DNA of 64,000 nt from Urophycis tenuis (Eukaryota > Chordata > Actinopteri > Gadiformes > Phycidae), in assembly GCA_036785325.1 (NCBI GenBank), contig JAXIVH010000191.1, positions 235,043-299,042 of the forward strand, in the 5' to 3' direction. Each line of letters starts with the position of its first letter. The stretch's first letter is position 1. The notes beneath the pieces are model-generated. The model had not been told where the DNA came from. It did not search any database and saw only the letters and a program-made list of their open reading frames with translations. This document shows positions 12,227 to 38,450 of the stretch, in pieces. The position numbers and the translations under genes are program-made.

Positions 12227-12499
12227 ATCCCCGGCCCCCCTACTGAGGCCAAGCCATCGGCATACAACCCCCGCCTCCGTCTGGGGTTAGGCTGCCTGAG
12301 TTGTTTACCGCAGGGACATCCACCAATGGGAGGATCATCCTCGAGCCAACTGGGGGCAAGCCTGACCCTCGCCACCAGGGTGGGGTCAAGTTGCCGAAGT
12401 TGCCCGTGACCGCGGAGGAGGACAAAGAGGAAGCGTGGATCACTGTCGCGCATTCTGGCGTCTTCCTCCGTACAAATGGTAAATGGTAAAATGATCTAT

Positions 12500-14087
12500 A
12501 AAAAAAAAATAACAAAAAACGACAACATAACAACCTATGGATGTGGTGGCTAACCACGGCCTGCACGGTGCTGGTTCCCTGGAGCACTGGACCAGGCCCA
12601 ACCTGCATCAGGACAGCCCTCTAGGAGGCCTCCATGGAGCTGTGACGGGGTGAGACTGGGACCCCAAACCCCAGGCGGGTTTGGACCACAGTGATATCGG
12701 GGAAGAGTTACTGCTCCTGACCGACTGGCGGTCCGGTCCACCGCAGGACACGGATGTTGTACACCAGGGGTCATGAGTGTCATCTTCTTGGTCCTCTGGC
12801 TGGACAGACCCGGTGGTGGCCTTGGACTAGGTCCCCCTTGGAAGATATGAACTTCCCAAGAAACGGGGCTGAAAATATTGATTCCTGTGCAGCAGACATA
12901 GCTTGACCCTGGAACAATCTGCTGGCTAGAATGGGACCACACAAAAAGTCAGACTGTAATGTTGTTTTACATGTGTAAAAATGAATAAATAGATAATACA
13001 AAAAACAACTTGAATAAAAACTTGAAAAAAATAACTTGTCAAAAGTGACTTGTCATCTCTTGTTTGCTTAGAAATGTTACCCATTACATATTACCCATAC
13101 TTAATGGCTAACTCTTTTTGACACACGTGTGCGAACATGCGCACAGCACAGCAGCACAGATCAGGGGTCATATATGAAACATACCGAAAAATGGCTTTTC
13201 TAACTTTTCTAACATGAGCATGTTTGGTTCCGTTGATTTTAAGCCAATGCACTGAAAAAGCAATTGCCGGCACTTTCAATTGATTTTTTGTCGGGCAGGG
13301 CTTGGTGGTGTGAAGTCAACATTTCTAGCTGGTTCAATGTTTACATTGTTTATTTGGAGTTTTGCACCCTCTATAGGCGAAGTGGTACATTACGCAATGA
13401 AAAAAACTAAATAGGTGCCTTCTGTGAGCATGGCAAATTTCAAGTTACTCCTTTCCTGCCCTATGGGCACCCCATATTTTTTGAGGACCTGCTCTTCCCA
13501 GATGTCTCTTTGGTGGCCAAATATCAAAACGTTTTACCCGTGCAATGTGTATGTAACCAGGATAATGAGCCTGTAACATTAACATAAGTAAAATTTATTC
13601 TCAAGGTCTAGGGGTCATCACACCTAAGGGATGCCCTGGTTTCAGGGTAAAGATTAAATCCAATGACCAACACTCAATATCTAATAAATCTTTGGCTGTA
13701 AGAAAAATCACTTCACACACACACACTCAGTTTCTTTCTTTTCAACTATTATTTCAATGTCACAACTTCACATTGGTTCCTTGTATTTGAAACTTTAAAT
13801 TCCCCCAAAACTATAAAATAAAATAAATCTGGCCAGCAAAATAAATATAGCTGCAGCTTTGACTTTTGTCTGGTTGTGCGAAACCCTATACCTCTGAACC
13901 AAATGTTTATGCGCAACCTGTCGCTCCCACACGATGGCCGGGTCCCACCAGCACAGCAGTCCAAGGTGAAGTCTTGACTCGAGACCGTCGTCCACCGATC
14001 GCACTCTCCTTCTCTCCTCGATAGGCTGACAGTGGGCTACTTACTGCTCTACCTACCCTCCCGTCACACACACCGCGGTTCACGAAG
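12500..14087. other. No gene recognised
   Basis: Contains the possible transcript end near 13,000 and AT-rich DNA with no coding-like stretch. Short minus-strand frames at 12550-12942 and 13749-14004 match nothing I know. Confidence 0.45.
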
Positions 14088-14230
14088 CACATCTAGTTCC
14101 AAAATAATATTTTTACAGACATCATAATGTTTCCAGGTGTAAAACAATAACTGCGTCTCTTTCCGGAGCACAAGCCATGTGCTCCCCTCTAGCTTTGCAG
14201 GCGCCGAAGAAAGAAAAGGGAAAAAAAACA
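14088..14230 (-). repeat. Direct repeat copy 1 (about 130-140 bp)
   Basis: Runs from CTAGTTCCAAAA through AATGTTTCCAGGTGTAAAAC to GCAGGCGCCGAAGAAAGAAA. It recurs about 425 bp downstream at 14513-14645. On the minus strand each copy reads like a short 5' exon ending in GGAACTAG. Confidence 0.85.
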
Positions 14231-14512
14231 CAATCGGCGATATATTACACTGTAACTCACGTAAATGCATTCACACTCAACGTAATATGAAACTACTATA
14301 AACATGGTAGAAATCCTTTAACATTTTTTTTTTTACAATTTGCCCTGCAACCATACATTTACAATACATACATATATATACGTATATCAACATTCATATT
14401 GAACCGATTAGCACAATATAGCAATAGCACCGATGTTAGCTTGCATATCTTTCTGAAACCGTTATAAACGCATAAAAAATAACAACAGTGAGTTCACAAA
14501 GAAACGAGCTTA

Positions 14513-14645
14513 CCTAGTTCCAAAAGATTATTTTTTACAGACACTCCTTATAATGTTTCCAGGTGTAAAACAATAACTGCGTCTCTTTCCTGCGGAGCTG
14601 CTCTAGCTTGCAGGCGCCGAAGAAAGAAAAGGAAGAAAAAAACTA
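14513..14645 (-). repeat. Direct repeat copy 2, with donor-like end
   Basis: Second copy of the 14088-14230 repeat, differing by small indels. On the minus strand it ends GGAACTAG|GTAAGCTCG, a good splice donor at 14512/14513. It could be a first exon of a minus-strand transcript, or simply a repeat carrying such an exon. No coding sequence is attached. Confidence 0.8.
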
Positions 14646-15194
14646 AGCTTCATGACACGAGCGCCACCTATGGGCCATTCCGTAAGGCACTTTGCAACTG
14701 CTGCAAAGTGGATAACAGAACATACACAAATTGGACTCAACCTGGGCTATTTGTGCCTGTTACTACTATGAAAGAGGGAACTCAATACTTTATATTACTC
14801 AACTTTTATTTTAACATAAATACCGTACTTAACGTCATATTAATCTATTTAAGAGAAATAAACTAAACAAAACCACAATTTTTGAGGTGGGTTAGATAGA
14901 TATTTAAAAATGATAACAACCCCCAAAAAATAATAGGTATCCACAGATACTCTGTGAATACCTGATAATATATCATCTAGATTGAATGGGCTCTTCGGGT
15001 TTGACACTAAAACGCTGTTCATGTCTATGGTGCTCTACTGACGTCCACTGTTTGAGGCTACCCGGAAGTTATATTTTACTTTAGCAGTAAAACATACAGT
15101 TAATTTCGTACATTAAGCTAATTTAAATAAATCAAACCGTTTTGACGGTTAGCCACGGCGACAAAAAGGCTTAGAGTCAGAATATAAACACATC

Positions 15195-15200
15195 TTTATT
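15195..15200 (-). terminator. Poly(A) signal AATAAA of the minus-strand 188-aa gene
   Basis: TTTATT on the plus strand is AATAAA on the minus strand, about 120 nt past the stop codon of the 188-aa frame. Cleavage is expected near 15175. Confidence 0.55.
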
Positions 15201-15321
15201 AAAATATTGAGTAACATTAGTCATGAGCACTGGTGACTCTTCTTCCGATTCACCTTTTGCCTTGTTTTTGGAATCGCTTTCCTTCTGCACCAGCTTCACC
15301 TTATGTCTGCAGACCACCTCA

Positions 15322-15888
15322 TCATCGGATGATGTCCCCCCAGCCGTTCCAGTTGGTCCAGTACTCGTCATTGGCCCAGGATACACTCTGAGGCACGCTC
15401 CTCTTCCTACGAAAGGGCATCGGGCCAGCGTCGGGCAGGGGGTCCCCGCTGTACCAGCGTGCTCCTGCCCCCACCAGGTTGTTGTTGTCATCGTTCGAGG
15501 GTCCGGAGAGACGCGCTTCCCCGCCAGAGAGGTGGGGAGATGTGTTGGTGTACAGGACCCGGCTCTCCTTCATCTTGGGGGCCCCCCTGTCTGGGAGATT
15601 GGCCCCTGTGCTCGTCGTCTGCACGTCTGTGTCCGTCGTGGCCCTCGTCCCGCAGGAATCAGTGCAATGGCTTGGCGTCGCATTGGCTGCTTGGAGCCCA
15701 TCTTGGGGCCAATCTTTTTCGGTGCTGCAGTCCAAGTGAGGGTCCCTGTCCCCGCAGCCATATTCAGACAGATTCTGGCCCGTGGGGTTATGGCTGTTGC
15801 GTTGACCTGTTGCCACATCTCCGTTTGCAGTCGGCTGCTGCTTCATGGTTTTCTGCTGCACCATATCATCTCCCTCATCCGATTCCAT
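15322..15888 (-). CDS. Hypothetical 188-aa protein, unrecognised
   Basis: A single minus-strand frame from ATG at 15888 to TGA at 15322. The exon appears to begin at 15931 after a TTTATATTCAG acceptor, and an in-frame TAA precedes the ATG, which fixes this start. A first non-coding exon ending at 16321 (GTT|GTGAGTAT donor) would connect it to the ZNF143-type promoter. The protein is rich in Asp, Thr, Asn and Gly, has no predicted membrane segment or signal peptide, and ends in a basic then aromatic tail (FRRKRSVPQSVSW then YWTNWNGWGDIIR). I do not recognise it. All frames are open in this GC-rich stretch, but this one has the promoter, start, stop and poly(A) order expected of a gene. Confidence 0.5.
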   Translation of the reverse strand: MESDEGDDMVQQKTMKQQPTANGDVATGQRNSHNPTGQNLSEYGCGDRDPHLDCSTEKDWPQDGLQAANATPSHCTDSCGTRATTDTDVQTTSTGANLPDRGAPKMKESRVLYTNTSPHLSGGEARLSGPSNDDNNNLVGAGARWYSGDPLPDAGPMPFRRKRSVPQSVSWANDEYWTNWNGWGDIIR

Positions 15889-16320
15889 TAGATTTTTCTT
15901 CCCAGAATTTGGTGGCAGCTCTTTTTATATCCTGAATATAAATACAAATAGCCTACAAATACAAAAAATACTTAGAAACTTACATTTCCAAAATATGATT
16001 TATTATTTGTAATTTAATCAATCAATTAAATAACAAAGGCCTGCTTTTGCCTAATCCGACACATTGTATAAACCAGGCTTACTTACTCTGCCTAGGGGTT
16101 CCCTTTCACTAAGAAAAATATTTGTTTTGGTTAAAAGTGGTTTCCAAGGGTGCAAACGATAGGCTATTATTCAAGTTATAAATACCCACAAAACATATAA
16201 GGCCCACAAGCGCATAAAAAATACACAAACCACATGCAAGTATTTGTAATTTTTAAAATAGGTTCTCAGAAATTGTTTTTCTATCCCACGATTTATATCA
16301 TATAATAATATAATACTCAC

Positions 16321-16390
16321 AACGCAACTCAACGTAGTAGGTACAGCGATGCACCCGGGGAAACTACTATTCCCACAATGCCTTGCTTTG
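16321..16390 (-). other. Candidate non-coding first exon of the minus-strand gene
   Basis: A minus-strand donor GTGAGT (plus 16315-16320) directly follows a GC-richer segment downstream of the ZNF143-like motif. The 5' limit is a guess. It would splice to the acceptor at 15931. Confidence 0.4.
16363..16382. promoter_or_regulatory. ZNF143/SBS-type motif in a likely bidirectional promoter
   Basis: ACTACTATTCCCACAATGCC closely fits the known ZNF143 (Staf) site ACTACAATTCCCAGCATGCC, typical of CpG-type vertebrate promoters close to the start site. Donor-like sites lie on both sides: minus at 16320 and plus at 16607. This suggests divergent transcription of the 188-aa gene and arhgef18. Confidence 0.65.
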
Positions 16391-16399
16391 CGAGGGAAG

Positions 16400-16607
16400 G
16401 AGGGCTTGTCTGAGACGCTGGCTCACCTGCTCGCTTGTTATTTGCGCACTTGTTCCTGCCGACGCGTGACTCCTTGAAGGGACTTTTATGTTGTTTTATA
16501 TGAACATTAGCGATATTGCCTTGCATCTGTATGGAATCAGCCAAAGTGTAAATACAAGTAGGCTTCGATGTATGTTCGGCCTTCACTGTTCAGCATTTTA
16601 ATGACCG
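16400..16607 (+). other. Candidate first exon of a plus-strand transcript (arhgef18 5' UTR)
   Basis: Sequence after the promoter motif ends TGACCG|GTAAGAAC, a strong donor at 16607/16608. No in-frame coding continuity to the arhgef18 start is required, since that start lies in a later exon. Assignment to arhgef18 is inference from order and strand. Confidence 0.4.
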
Positions 16608-17325
16608 GTAAGAACACTTTTATGTGTTGTTTTATGTGTCTTTGAATCGATGGTCACACAGTAGCAGCCTACCAGCCGCCACACACTGAGCTTTGCATTT
16701 ACGAAAGAGGCATTACTTTACGTTAAACGTTTAAAAAATACATGTCCGTCCCTACATGTTTTTTTTTACTTTGCCTTTGAACACTGTCAGTTATGTAATT
16801 AATTAACATTACAACGCGCTGGTGAGCGTACACATGAGGTTTACTCAGCCACTGAAGAGGACTTTTTATTGAACTGCTTTTTACGGTCCGGTGCCTTGTC
16901 TCTTTGTATTGATAATTTCATTTGACACTTGTGGTCTGCGTCAGCTGCTGATATTCCAGGTCAGTGCTCACCTTAATCTTTGGCATTCCACAAATGTTCC
17001 CAACTTGTACAATGCAATGCTAGGTACGAAACGAGAGAGAAAGATAACTATACAAGCAGATTGGGCAAGACGAAGACACGAGGCAGGCTAATTTTCATTC
17101 TCTTGATTTTACCTTTGATTTTTGTTGTCGTCAATTTCCAATTAAATTACCTTTTCTTTGGTTTACTTTCGAGTTAACGCCACATATTGGGATTGTGTTT
17201 ATTCACACTGAGCAGTCAACCTGACACACCAGGCCACTTTATTCTGTCACCCACTCTCTCTGTTAGTGCGTGTGGAAGAAAGGGCCCAAGGCAGAGCAGT
17301 CATTTAAAAGACCACAATGAGCAGC

Positions 17326-17329
<4 letters not shown>

Positions 17330-17385
<56 letters not shown>
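17330..17385. repeat. (CA)n microsatellite
   Basis: Perfect AC/CA run of about 55 bp. Confidence 0.95.
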
Positions 17386-17386
<1 letters not shown>

Positions 17387-17932
17387 CGAAACAGAGGGAC
17401 ACACAAAGATAAACAGGCAAACTAGCACTAACTAGCCACTAACACAGGTATACACACAAACAGTAGGCAATGACATACTTACTTATGTTTAGTTAATTAC
17501 TAACCAGTGTGGGTGTCACTGCAGGGTAATATGTAAACAGCATGTTTGGAAAAACGATATGACCTTTCGACAATAGCGTATTTATTTTGATGAACAAATG
17601 GATCCCCTGCAGCACCTTTTTAAATATCACCCGTAACATGGTCAGTGTATCATTTGGAAAGAGAAGGAGGTGGTATGCTACCATATTATGTTGCTCAGTT
17701 AAAAGGCATTGTGAAGATAATTTTCCAGTCGTTAACCAAGCAGCCCTTTTCTCCACTCTCTGAACCTGTTCAAATATAAACCACAACTCATCCCTAGCCA
17801 AACAGTTTTTTGTTGTTGTGAAACACAGCTTGTAAGAACTATTATTCTTTTTTCCCCTTGTCTTTCCCTGCTCTGTGGGATACTTGGCAGACTTGCTTGT
17901 CTTGTTTTGCTTCGCATAAAGAGAATGGTTTT

Positions 17933-17935
<3 letters not shown>

Positions 17936-18014
<79 letters not shown>

Positions 18015-18015
18015 A
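17936..18015. repeat. (TC)n microsatellite
   Basis: CT dinucleotide run of about 80 bp ending in CTTTCTCTCAG, which resembles a splice acceptor at 18015/18016. No exon is evident behind it. Confidence 0.95.
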
Positions 18016-19146
18016 GACCTATGCAGGTAGGGTGAATCAGTTGAGGTGTGGCCCATCTCTAGACAAGCCGCTCAGCTGCTGTAGCTAGCATCACAAACCT
18101 TGTAAACAACCTGATATCTGATCCCGAGGTGGGTTCATGAATTTGTGTTCTGTTATTTTTTGGTTTACCGGTATTCTAAAGGCTAAAGGCTACATGATTA
18201 TCCTAAACGTATGATCATAGAAATATTACTTGCCATCTAATGTCTTTGAATATTTTAATAACAGGTGATTGATTGAAATGCTTGGAACTTGTTCTGGTGA
18301 CTTTCTTACTGTGTTGGCAGCAATGAAATGTTTCACCTTCTTATAACAAATGTACTCTCTGTAGGTCTCTTAAGATAAAGGCATCTGCTTAATGCCCTAA
18401 ATGTAAATGCGATTGTTGGCAGCTTTTTTGAGACCCATAAGTGATGTCAGGTGGGGCACCGTGGACCTCCCTCCTGCTGACTCACTGGAGGGTTCGTAGA
18501 AACCCAAGACTGTGCGGCACCTCGGGCACCTTCGTGTTGTAAGTGCTTGTAGGGACGACGGCGGCGGCGGTGGTGGCGGCCGGCCGTGATACAGTTACTG
18601 TGAGGAAGGGCCGGCCGCCAGGGACACTCCCACGTGTGACGATGAGTCAGCCGCGCCCGACGAGTTTCAAACTGGCTTGTCAAAAACTGTGCACTTCCGT
18701 CATATGGACTTTTGCCAACCAGCTAGGTCTGGTTCTGAGGATTTCATTTACACGTTCTCCGAGCACACGAGCCATCCTAGCTCTGTGTGTCTGTGTGTGT
18801 TAGGCCTTTGTGTACCTATGGTTGTGTATACATACAAGGGAGTGGAGATGGTACGTCATTGGTTGAACTCCTTTGCTTGCCAGAAACACGTTGACTACAT
18901 GTTTTACATACCTTTTTGATGTAAAGATGAGATGTGCCTCCGGGGAATGTGAGGAAGTCCATTTTCAATGTGATGATGTAATTTAGCATGTGATCTCTGG
19001 GTTGTGCAAAACAAAATGGTCAGAAGGTTTTTTTTTTTCCCCTGGGGCGGGGGGGGGGGGGGGGGACTCAAGATGGCAGGTTATAGCTATTGTTGCATGG
19101 CTGTTGTCTTGCTTGTTCTGCCAGAAGTCTCAGTAGTGCATCTAAA

Positions 19147-19179
<33 letters not shown>

Positions 19180-21012
19180 GGTGCGTGTGCGCATGTATAT
19201 AGAGCTCCAGTCAAACAGTAATGTGTGTACTTTAGGCGTAACAAGTGACACCTTCCCTGCAGAATAATTCCATGTCCGAACTTTGTTTGCTCTCCATTGT
19301 TTGTCAGCTAACCTCATGTGAAACCAATTAGTAAAATGTATACCTTTTTGCCAAGGCCATTTTCATAAAGGATGAACATGACATGTTTGTGCATGACGGC
19401 ATAAACCTTATTAATGTTTACCCATGTCTTGTTAAAAATGGTCTTATTACATACAGATTGGCAGATGGCAGGGAAAATAACGACAATAGCAAACAAGTGG
19501 GCGACAAGAGAAGTGTGCAAGTTGGACATTTCTGCACACAAATTCTGAAAACAACATCCCCGACAGTGGTAACACAAACCTGTATTTGTGGCTCCAGATG
19601 AATCACCCCAGGCCCATATTTTGTTGCATCTGCTCATAATTCCAACCAAATCTGCCTGTGAAGTCAACATCCCAGGGGGCTCACGTGCTGAGCAGCAGGT
19701 GGCTCTTGTGACGAGCAATCGTTTGGCAGCCTGTTTGCATGCTGAGGATGATTCAGATGTTTGATCCAAACATACATCATCAAATGTCTACGGCTTGTGC
19801 GCTGTTTACCATGACCCCATGTGCATGTCATGCGATCCCAAATGTTGTCCCGCCCCCCCCCCCCCCCCCCCCCCCACAATGTGGAATGACTGTAAAAACC
19901 GTACGCATGTAGAAACACAGTCGTATAACGTATGTACATGGGCACGCAGAAGCAGGGGTGTAGCGTGTGCCAATGGGGGATATTGGTGAAACTTGGTGAG
20001 GTTTACTGGCAAGACTGTGTGCCAAATTCTTTTTGGTGTTGTAGATGATCTTTGGCTAGAGCTTCTGAGTTATTTTATTTATTGTACAGGGATTTCACCT
20101 CTGCTATGATTCATTAATAAAATAAAAAAAGGTCCTCATCAAGTCTGACTCAGCAAGGGAACATCATAGGCATGATTCAGACACACTCATTCATTAGATC
20201 ATTAGATTACGTTTCCATTCCTGAGAGCTTCTCTGTTGCTCCATGTCAGGTTTGAGTAGATAAGACAGCCGCCCTGACAGACAAGCTAAGTATGCTAAAT
20301 TGATTTGACAACAATATGTAGAATCAGCCATTTTCACACAGTAACGAATCCACATGCCATCAACCAATGATATAAGCTGGTCTGACTAGAGCTGGGTTTT
20401 TTCAAGTCAGTCAAACCTGTTCAGCTTTTGAATACCGAGGTTAATTCAGTTTGCTTTCTTGTCTTTTTTAAGTCCTTTTTACTGCAGCTTTAAAGGATTC
20501 TAAGGGATTATACAACCTTTTCTTGCACAAGGAAACTTACACAAGTTTGCTGTTGCATTTCCCGTTGACTAAATTACCTTTTGTCCCGAAATAACCACTT
20601 TCACTGTAATGGGATTACTGTTTTCTACCTGTGTGGTCGGGGTCCATACTTCTCATTCTCCTCTCTGAGTCTACAATCTGCAACTGCCAAATGTCAGTAT
20701 AGCTTTTCGCTGTTTATGGTATACACCCATTTACTGTAATGATCAGTCTAGTTGGTGCATCGCTGCTCAGTTTCGAACTCACTAGTTCAGTTGGAGTGTT
20801 GATAATTATACATCACAATCTCATTAGTGTCGTAACATTAAAATGAGGCCGTGTCATTTAATTTTATCTTAACAAAACATGTTGTATAGGAACACTTAGG
20901 CTCCGGCTATTGTGCAATTTTCATTCCAGATTCATTACAAAATAGCAATCGGTGGCTTAGCTCTAATGACTACTTGTGTTTCATTTTCTCTTTCCAAATT
21001 TCATTTGCTCAC

Positions 21013-21447
21013 TGTTAGGAAAAATATTATTTAGCAATGGTACGGTTAGGTTGATCTAACATTCTGAAGAAGGACATAGTGAAGATTGTATTCCTCTTGG
21101 CGACATTAAGTCGGACTCTCTGGAACTTGGAGACATAACATAAAGTGATTGAAGGATACACCTACGTCATGTCAAATCTGCTTAGTAACATGTAATGTTT
21201 ATACATTATAAGCCAATCAGAATGGGACACTCCTGTCATGCTGTTTCAGTTTGAGACTTGTATATAATACACTGTGTTTCCGGGAGCAGGCAGAAGGAAC
21301 TGAGGAAGATTCACGCATGAATCTCTTGCTCGATGAAATCCTCTGCTTCTCCTCGTACGAGACCAATAAACAACTTCAGCTTAAACTATATAAACTGTTC
21401 CTGGCACTTCTTGTTCTTCGGCATCAACAACAATCTCCTCACTATCA
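21013..21447 (+). mobile_element. Solo LTR with 5-bp target duplication
   Basis: The 435-bp segment starts TGTTAGG and ends ACTATCA (TG...CA). It is flanked by CTCAC on both sides (21008-21012 and 21448-21452). Inside, in LTR order, are a CCAAT box (21213-21217), a TATATAATA box (21261-21269) about 45 nt later, and AATAAA (21365-21370) about 100 nt after that, giving U3-R-U5 organisation. No internal retroelement coding sequence adjoins it, so it is a recombined solo LTR. Gypsy or ERV class cannot be decided. It lies in sense orientation shortly upstream of the arhgef18 start exon and could supply a promoter. Confidence 0.7.
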
Positions 21448-21610
21448 CTCACAAATGTTTCCGTGCACCCACTGAGAGTCTTGACCTTATGCTAGAACGT
21501 GTGAATTTAAGGTTTTCACCGGTCATTTCATGAGAGAGCATAGACAATTATTCACGACATGGAGAATGATTGCCTGTACCATCGCTCTCTCTCTTCTCTC
21601 GCCTCTCACT

Positions 21611-21782
<172 letters not shown>

Positions 21783-21784
21783 AT

Positions 21785-21849
21785 ATGGGGAAAGAGATTC
21801 TCCCTCAGAGCCACATGGCCTCCATCTTTGCTAACCTGTCGGTCCAGGA

Positions 21850-21853
<4 letters not shown>
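21785..21853 (+). CDS. uORF overlapping the arhgef18 start codon
   Basis: An ATG at 21785, two bases into the exon, opens a 22-codon frame (MGKEILPQSHMASIFANLSVQE in two parts: MGKEILPQSH, then MASIFANLSVQE). Its TGA (21851-21853) overlaps the arhgef18 ATG (21850-21852) as ATGA. Such an arrangement can restrict or permit reinitiation. Alternatively the frame is the tail of an upstream coding exon of another isoform. Confidence 0.4.
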
Positions 21854-36843
<14,990 letters not shown>

Positions 36844-37565
36844 GAGGACGCAGAGCTCGCCGACCGGAGCCTCCGGTTTAAGGATCTGCTCCTTGTGGAT
36901 GATTGGAAATCAACTGTTACAAAAAGAAACTCTGCCGCTGAATCGAATTGACTGATCAATTTGAGAACCCCGCCCCCGAAAAAAAACAACCAAGATGTCT
37001 GTTGGCATTAGTGGATGTTTTAGTGTTTTTTTGTGAAATTGAAAATGTGCATGCTATTTTAAGGTGTCTTATTTACCTCTGGGATAAAACATTGACGCGT
37101 ACCAAGAGATTGTTTAAGCTTTTTAGTATTTGTTGTTCTTGCCAAAGACTTTGCCAGAGAAAAAGCTTTTATCCTTTTTAGTCAGTCAAAATAAGCATGT
37201 AACCTTTTTAGCACTCTGTGGTAAGACTGCTCTTAAGTGCCAACAAACTGCACTCACGAGAAGTATCCCTGTTCCAATGGCGTATTTGTCATGAACCCTA
37301 CATTTGAAGTTCAAATGGGTTCACGTCTTATTTTAAAGACGGACAGAAAATCAATGGTTACCAATTTTTTGTCAAATTGTGTGCACTCTCTCGGATGGCT
37401 GTGCCCACCACTCTTGAGAAACGCTGTCTCAATTTTGTGGTTAACTTTTACAAACACAGAAAAAAAAGATGTATGTGAGAATTGTCACTTTTGTCTATCG
37501 CCAGTTCGTTGGTGTTCCATGGTAAACATTGTGAAGGTTTATGCTTTTGTTTTAAGTTCAACATC

Positions 37566-37713
37566 GGCCTTCATCACAGAGGTGTGATGGTAGCAGTGAA
37601 AACAGGTGTAGCTCACTATTCACTATGAATAGTGAATAGTGAGCTACACCTGTTCACTGTGGGTCTGTCGGGGCCCTTCATTAACATCATGAGATACACC
37701 TCTGATGAAGGCC
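37566..37713. repeat. Long inverted repeat with a 26-bp perfect stem
   Basis: The core arms 37601-37626 and 37629-37654 are perfect complements around a 2-nt centre (AACAGGTGTAGCTCACTATT begins the left arm). Outside, GGCCTTCATC...GAGGTGT at 37566-37587 pairs with 37697-37713 with a small offset, extending the fold. It may be a compact MITE or a transcribed hairpin. Confidence 0.9.
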
Positions 37714-37803
37714 CAATGACATGAAGATGAATAACTGAAGATGGCTAAGATGACTTTATGAAGAGTAACCAGTTTCCCTGCGCCTGCCACACACATGCTG
37801 TAA

Positions 37804-37809
37804 AATAAA
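37804..37809 (+). terminator. arhgef18: Poly(A) signal AATAAA, arhgef18
   Basis: The only clear plus-strand AATAAA between the stop codon and the convergent sppl2 3' end. Confidence 0.55.
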
Positions 37810-38444
37810 AAACAAAAGCTTTTGAGTTTATTTATTGTCATTGATCGCTTTTCACTTTGTTCATACTGTGAAAATGTAATCTCCACCAGACTATACCAGA
37901 CTCCAACACCAGCTTGGGGCAGGCCTGTACCAAGCCGAGCTCATCAAAACCTAAGTGAAAGAAATGTGTGAAACACCTCAGAGACCCCGCCTGGCCCCGA
38001 TAGTGCCAAGTTATGAATGGGATCTGCTCCCCGCTGCCCAGCATTTACAATGAAAGAAAATCTGTGCACTCTAGTACTGCAAAGTGCTTTCAAGGCCTTT
38101 ACGGTGGTTTTACAGCGCGCTAAATCGACTGGTGTTATTCTGTTAGGGAGAGTTCCTGAAAGGTTTTTTGTCAAGGTCGGTCATTCTGACCTCACTGCAG
38201 TTCGGGTGGCTGGTGGAGGGGTTGGCTCCATCTGACAACAATGAAACATCAAAACTGTATGAGGCAACATTATTCTGGTTTATTATAAGTGTCCAAAATG
38301 GCAATAGGTCCCTCAAAATGAGACATAATTTTCTTCTAGAAGGGTTTATCGTCGTTTTTAGGAGATCTCAAGAGCAACAAATTGAATGAACTGTTGCAAA
38401 CCTTTTCTTTATCCACAAACAAGCACAATGCTGAATTCAATGCC

Positions 38445-38450
38445 TTTATT
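38445..38450 (-). terminator. sppl2: Distal poly(A) signal candidate, sppl2
   Basis: AATAAA on the minus strand about 1.25 kb past the sppl2 stop. If used, the convergent 3' ends lie about 600 bp apart. Confidence 0.4.

Larger units (their letters stand above)
16608..21012. other. Probable arhgef18 5' intron; no coding exon recognised
   Basis: Holds microsatellites (17330-17385 AC, 17936-18015 TC, 19149-19177 GT), a G-run at 19049-19065 and a C-run at 19853-19875. Open frames here, including 18543-18803, are not recognisable. An alternative N-terminal exon of arhgef18 could hide here, as mammalian arhgef18 has longer isoforms, but I cannot point to one. Confidence 0.45.
36844..37809 (+). other. 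arhgef18: arhgef18 3' UTR
   Basis: Non-coding sequence from the stop codon to the AATAAA at 37804. It contains the long inverted repeat at 37566-37713. Confidence 0.6.

Noticed and set aside
15177..15491. Overlapping minus frame ending QYFNKDVFIF
   Set aside because: It runs through the AATAAA signal and stops at the expected cleavage site, so it is more likely 3' UTR.
15223..15891. 222-aa plus-strand frame
   Set aside because: Antisense to the 188-aa frame in a GC-rich block where all frames are open. It lacks a promoter, acceptor or poly(A) signal in the right order.
18543..18803. Alternative N-terminal exon of arhgef18
   Set aside because: Open frame without recognisable similarity or a convincing acceptor/donor pair, and it runs into a GT repeat.
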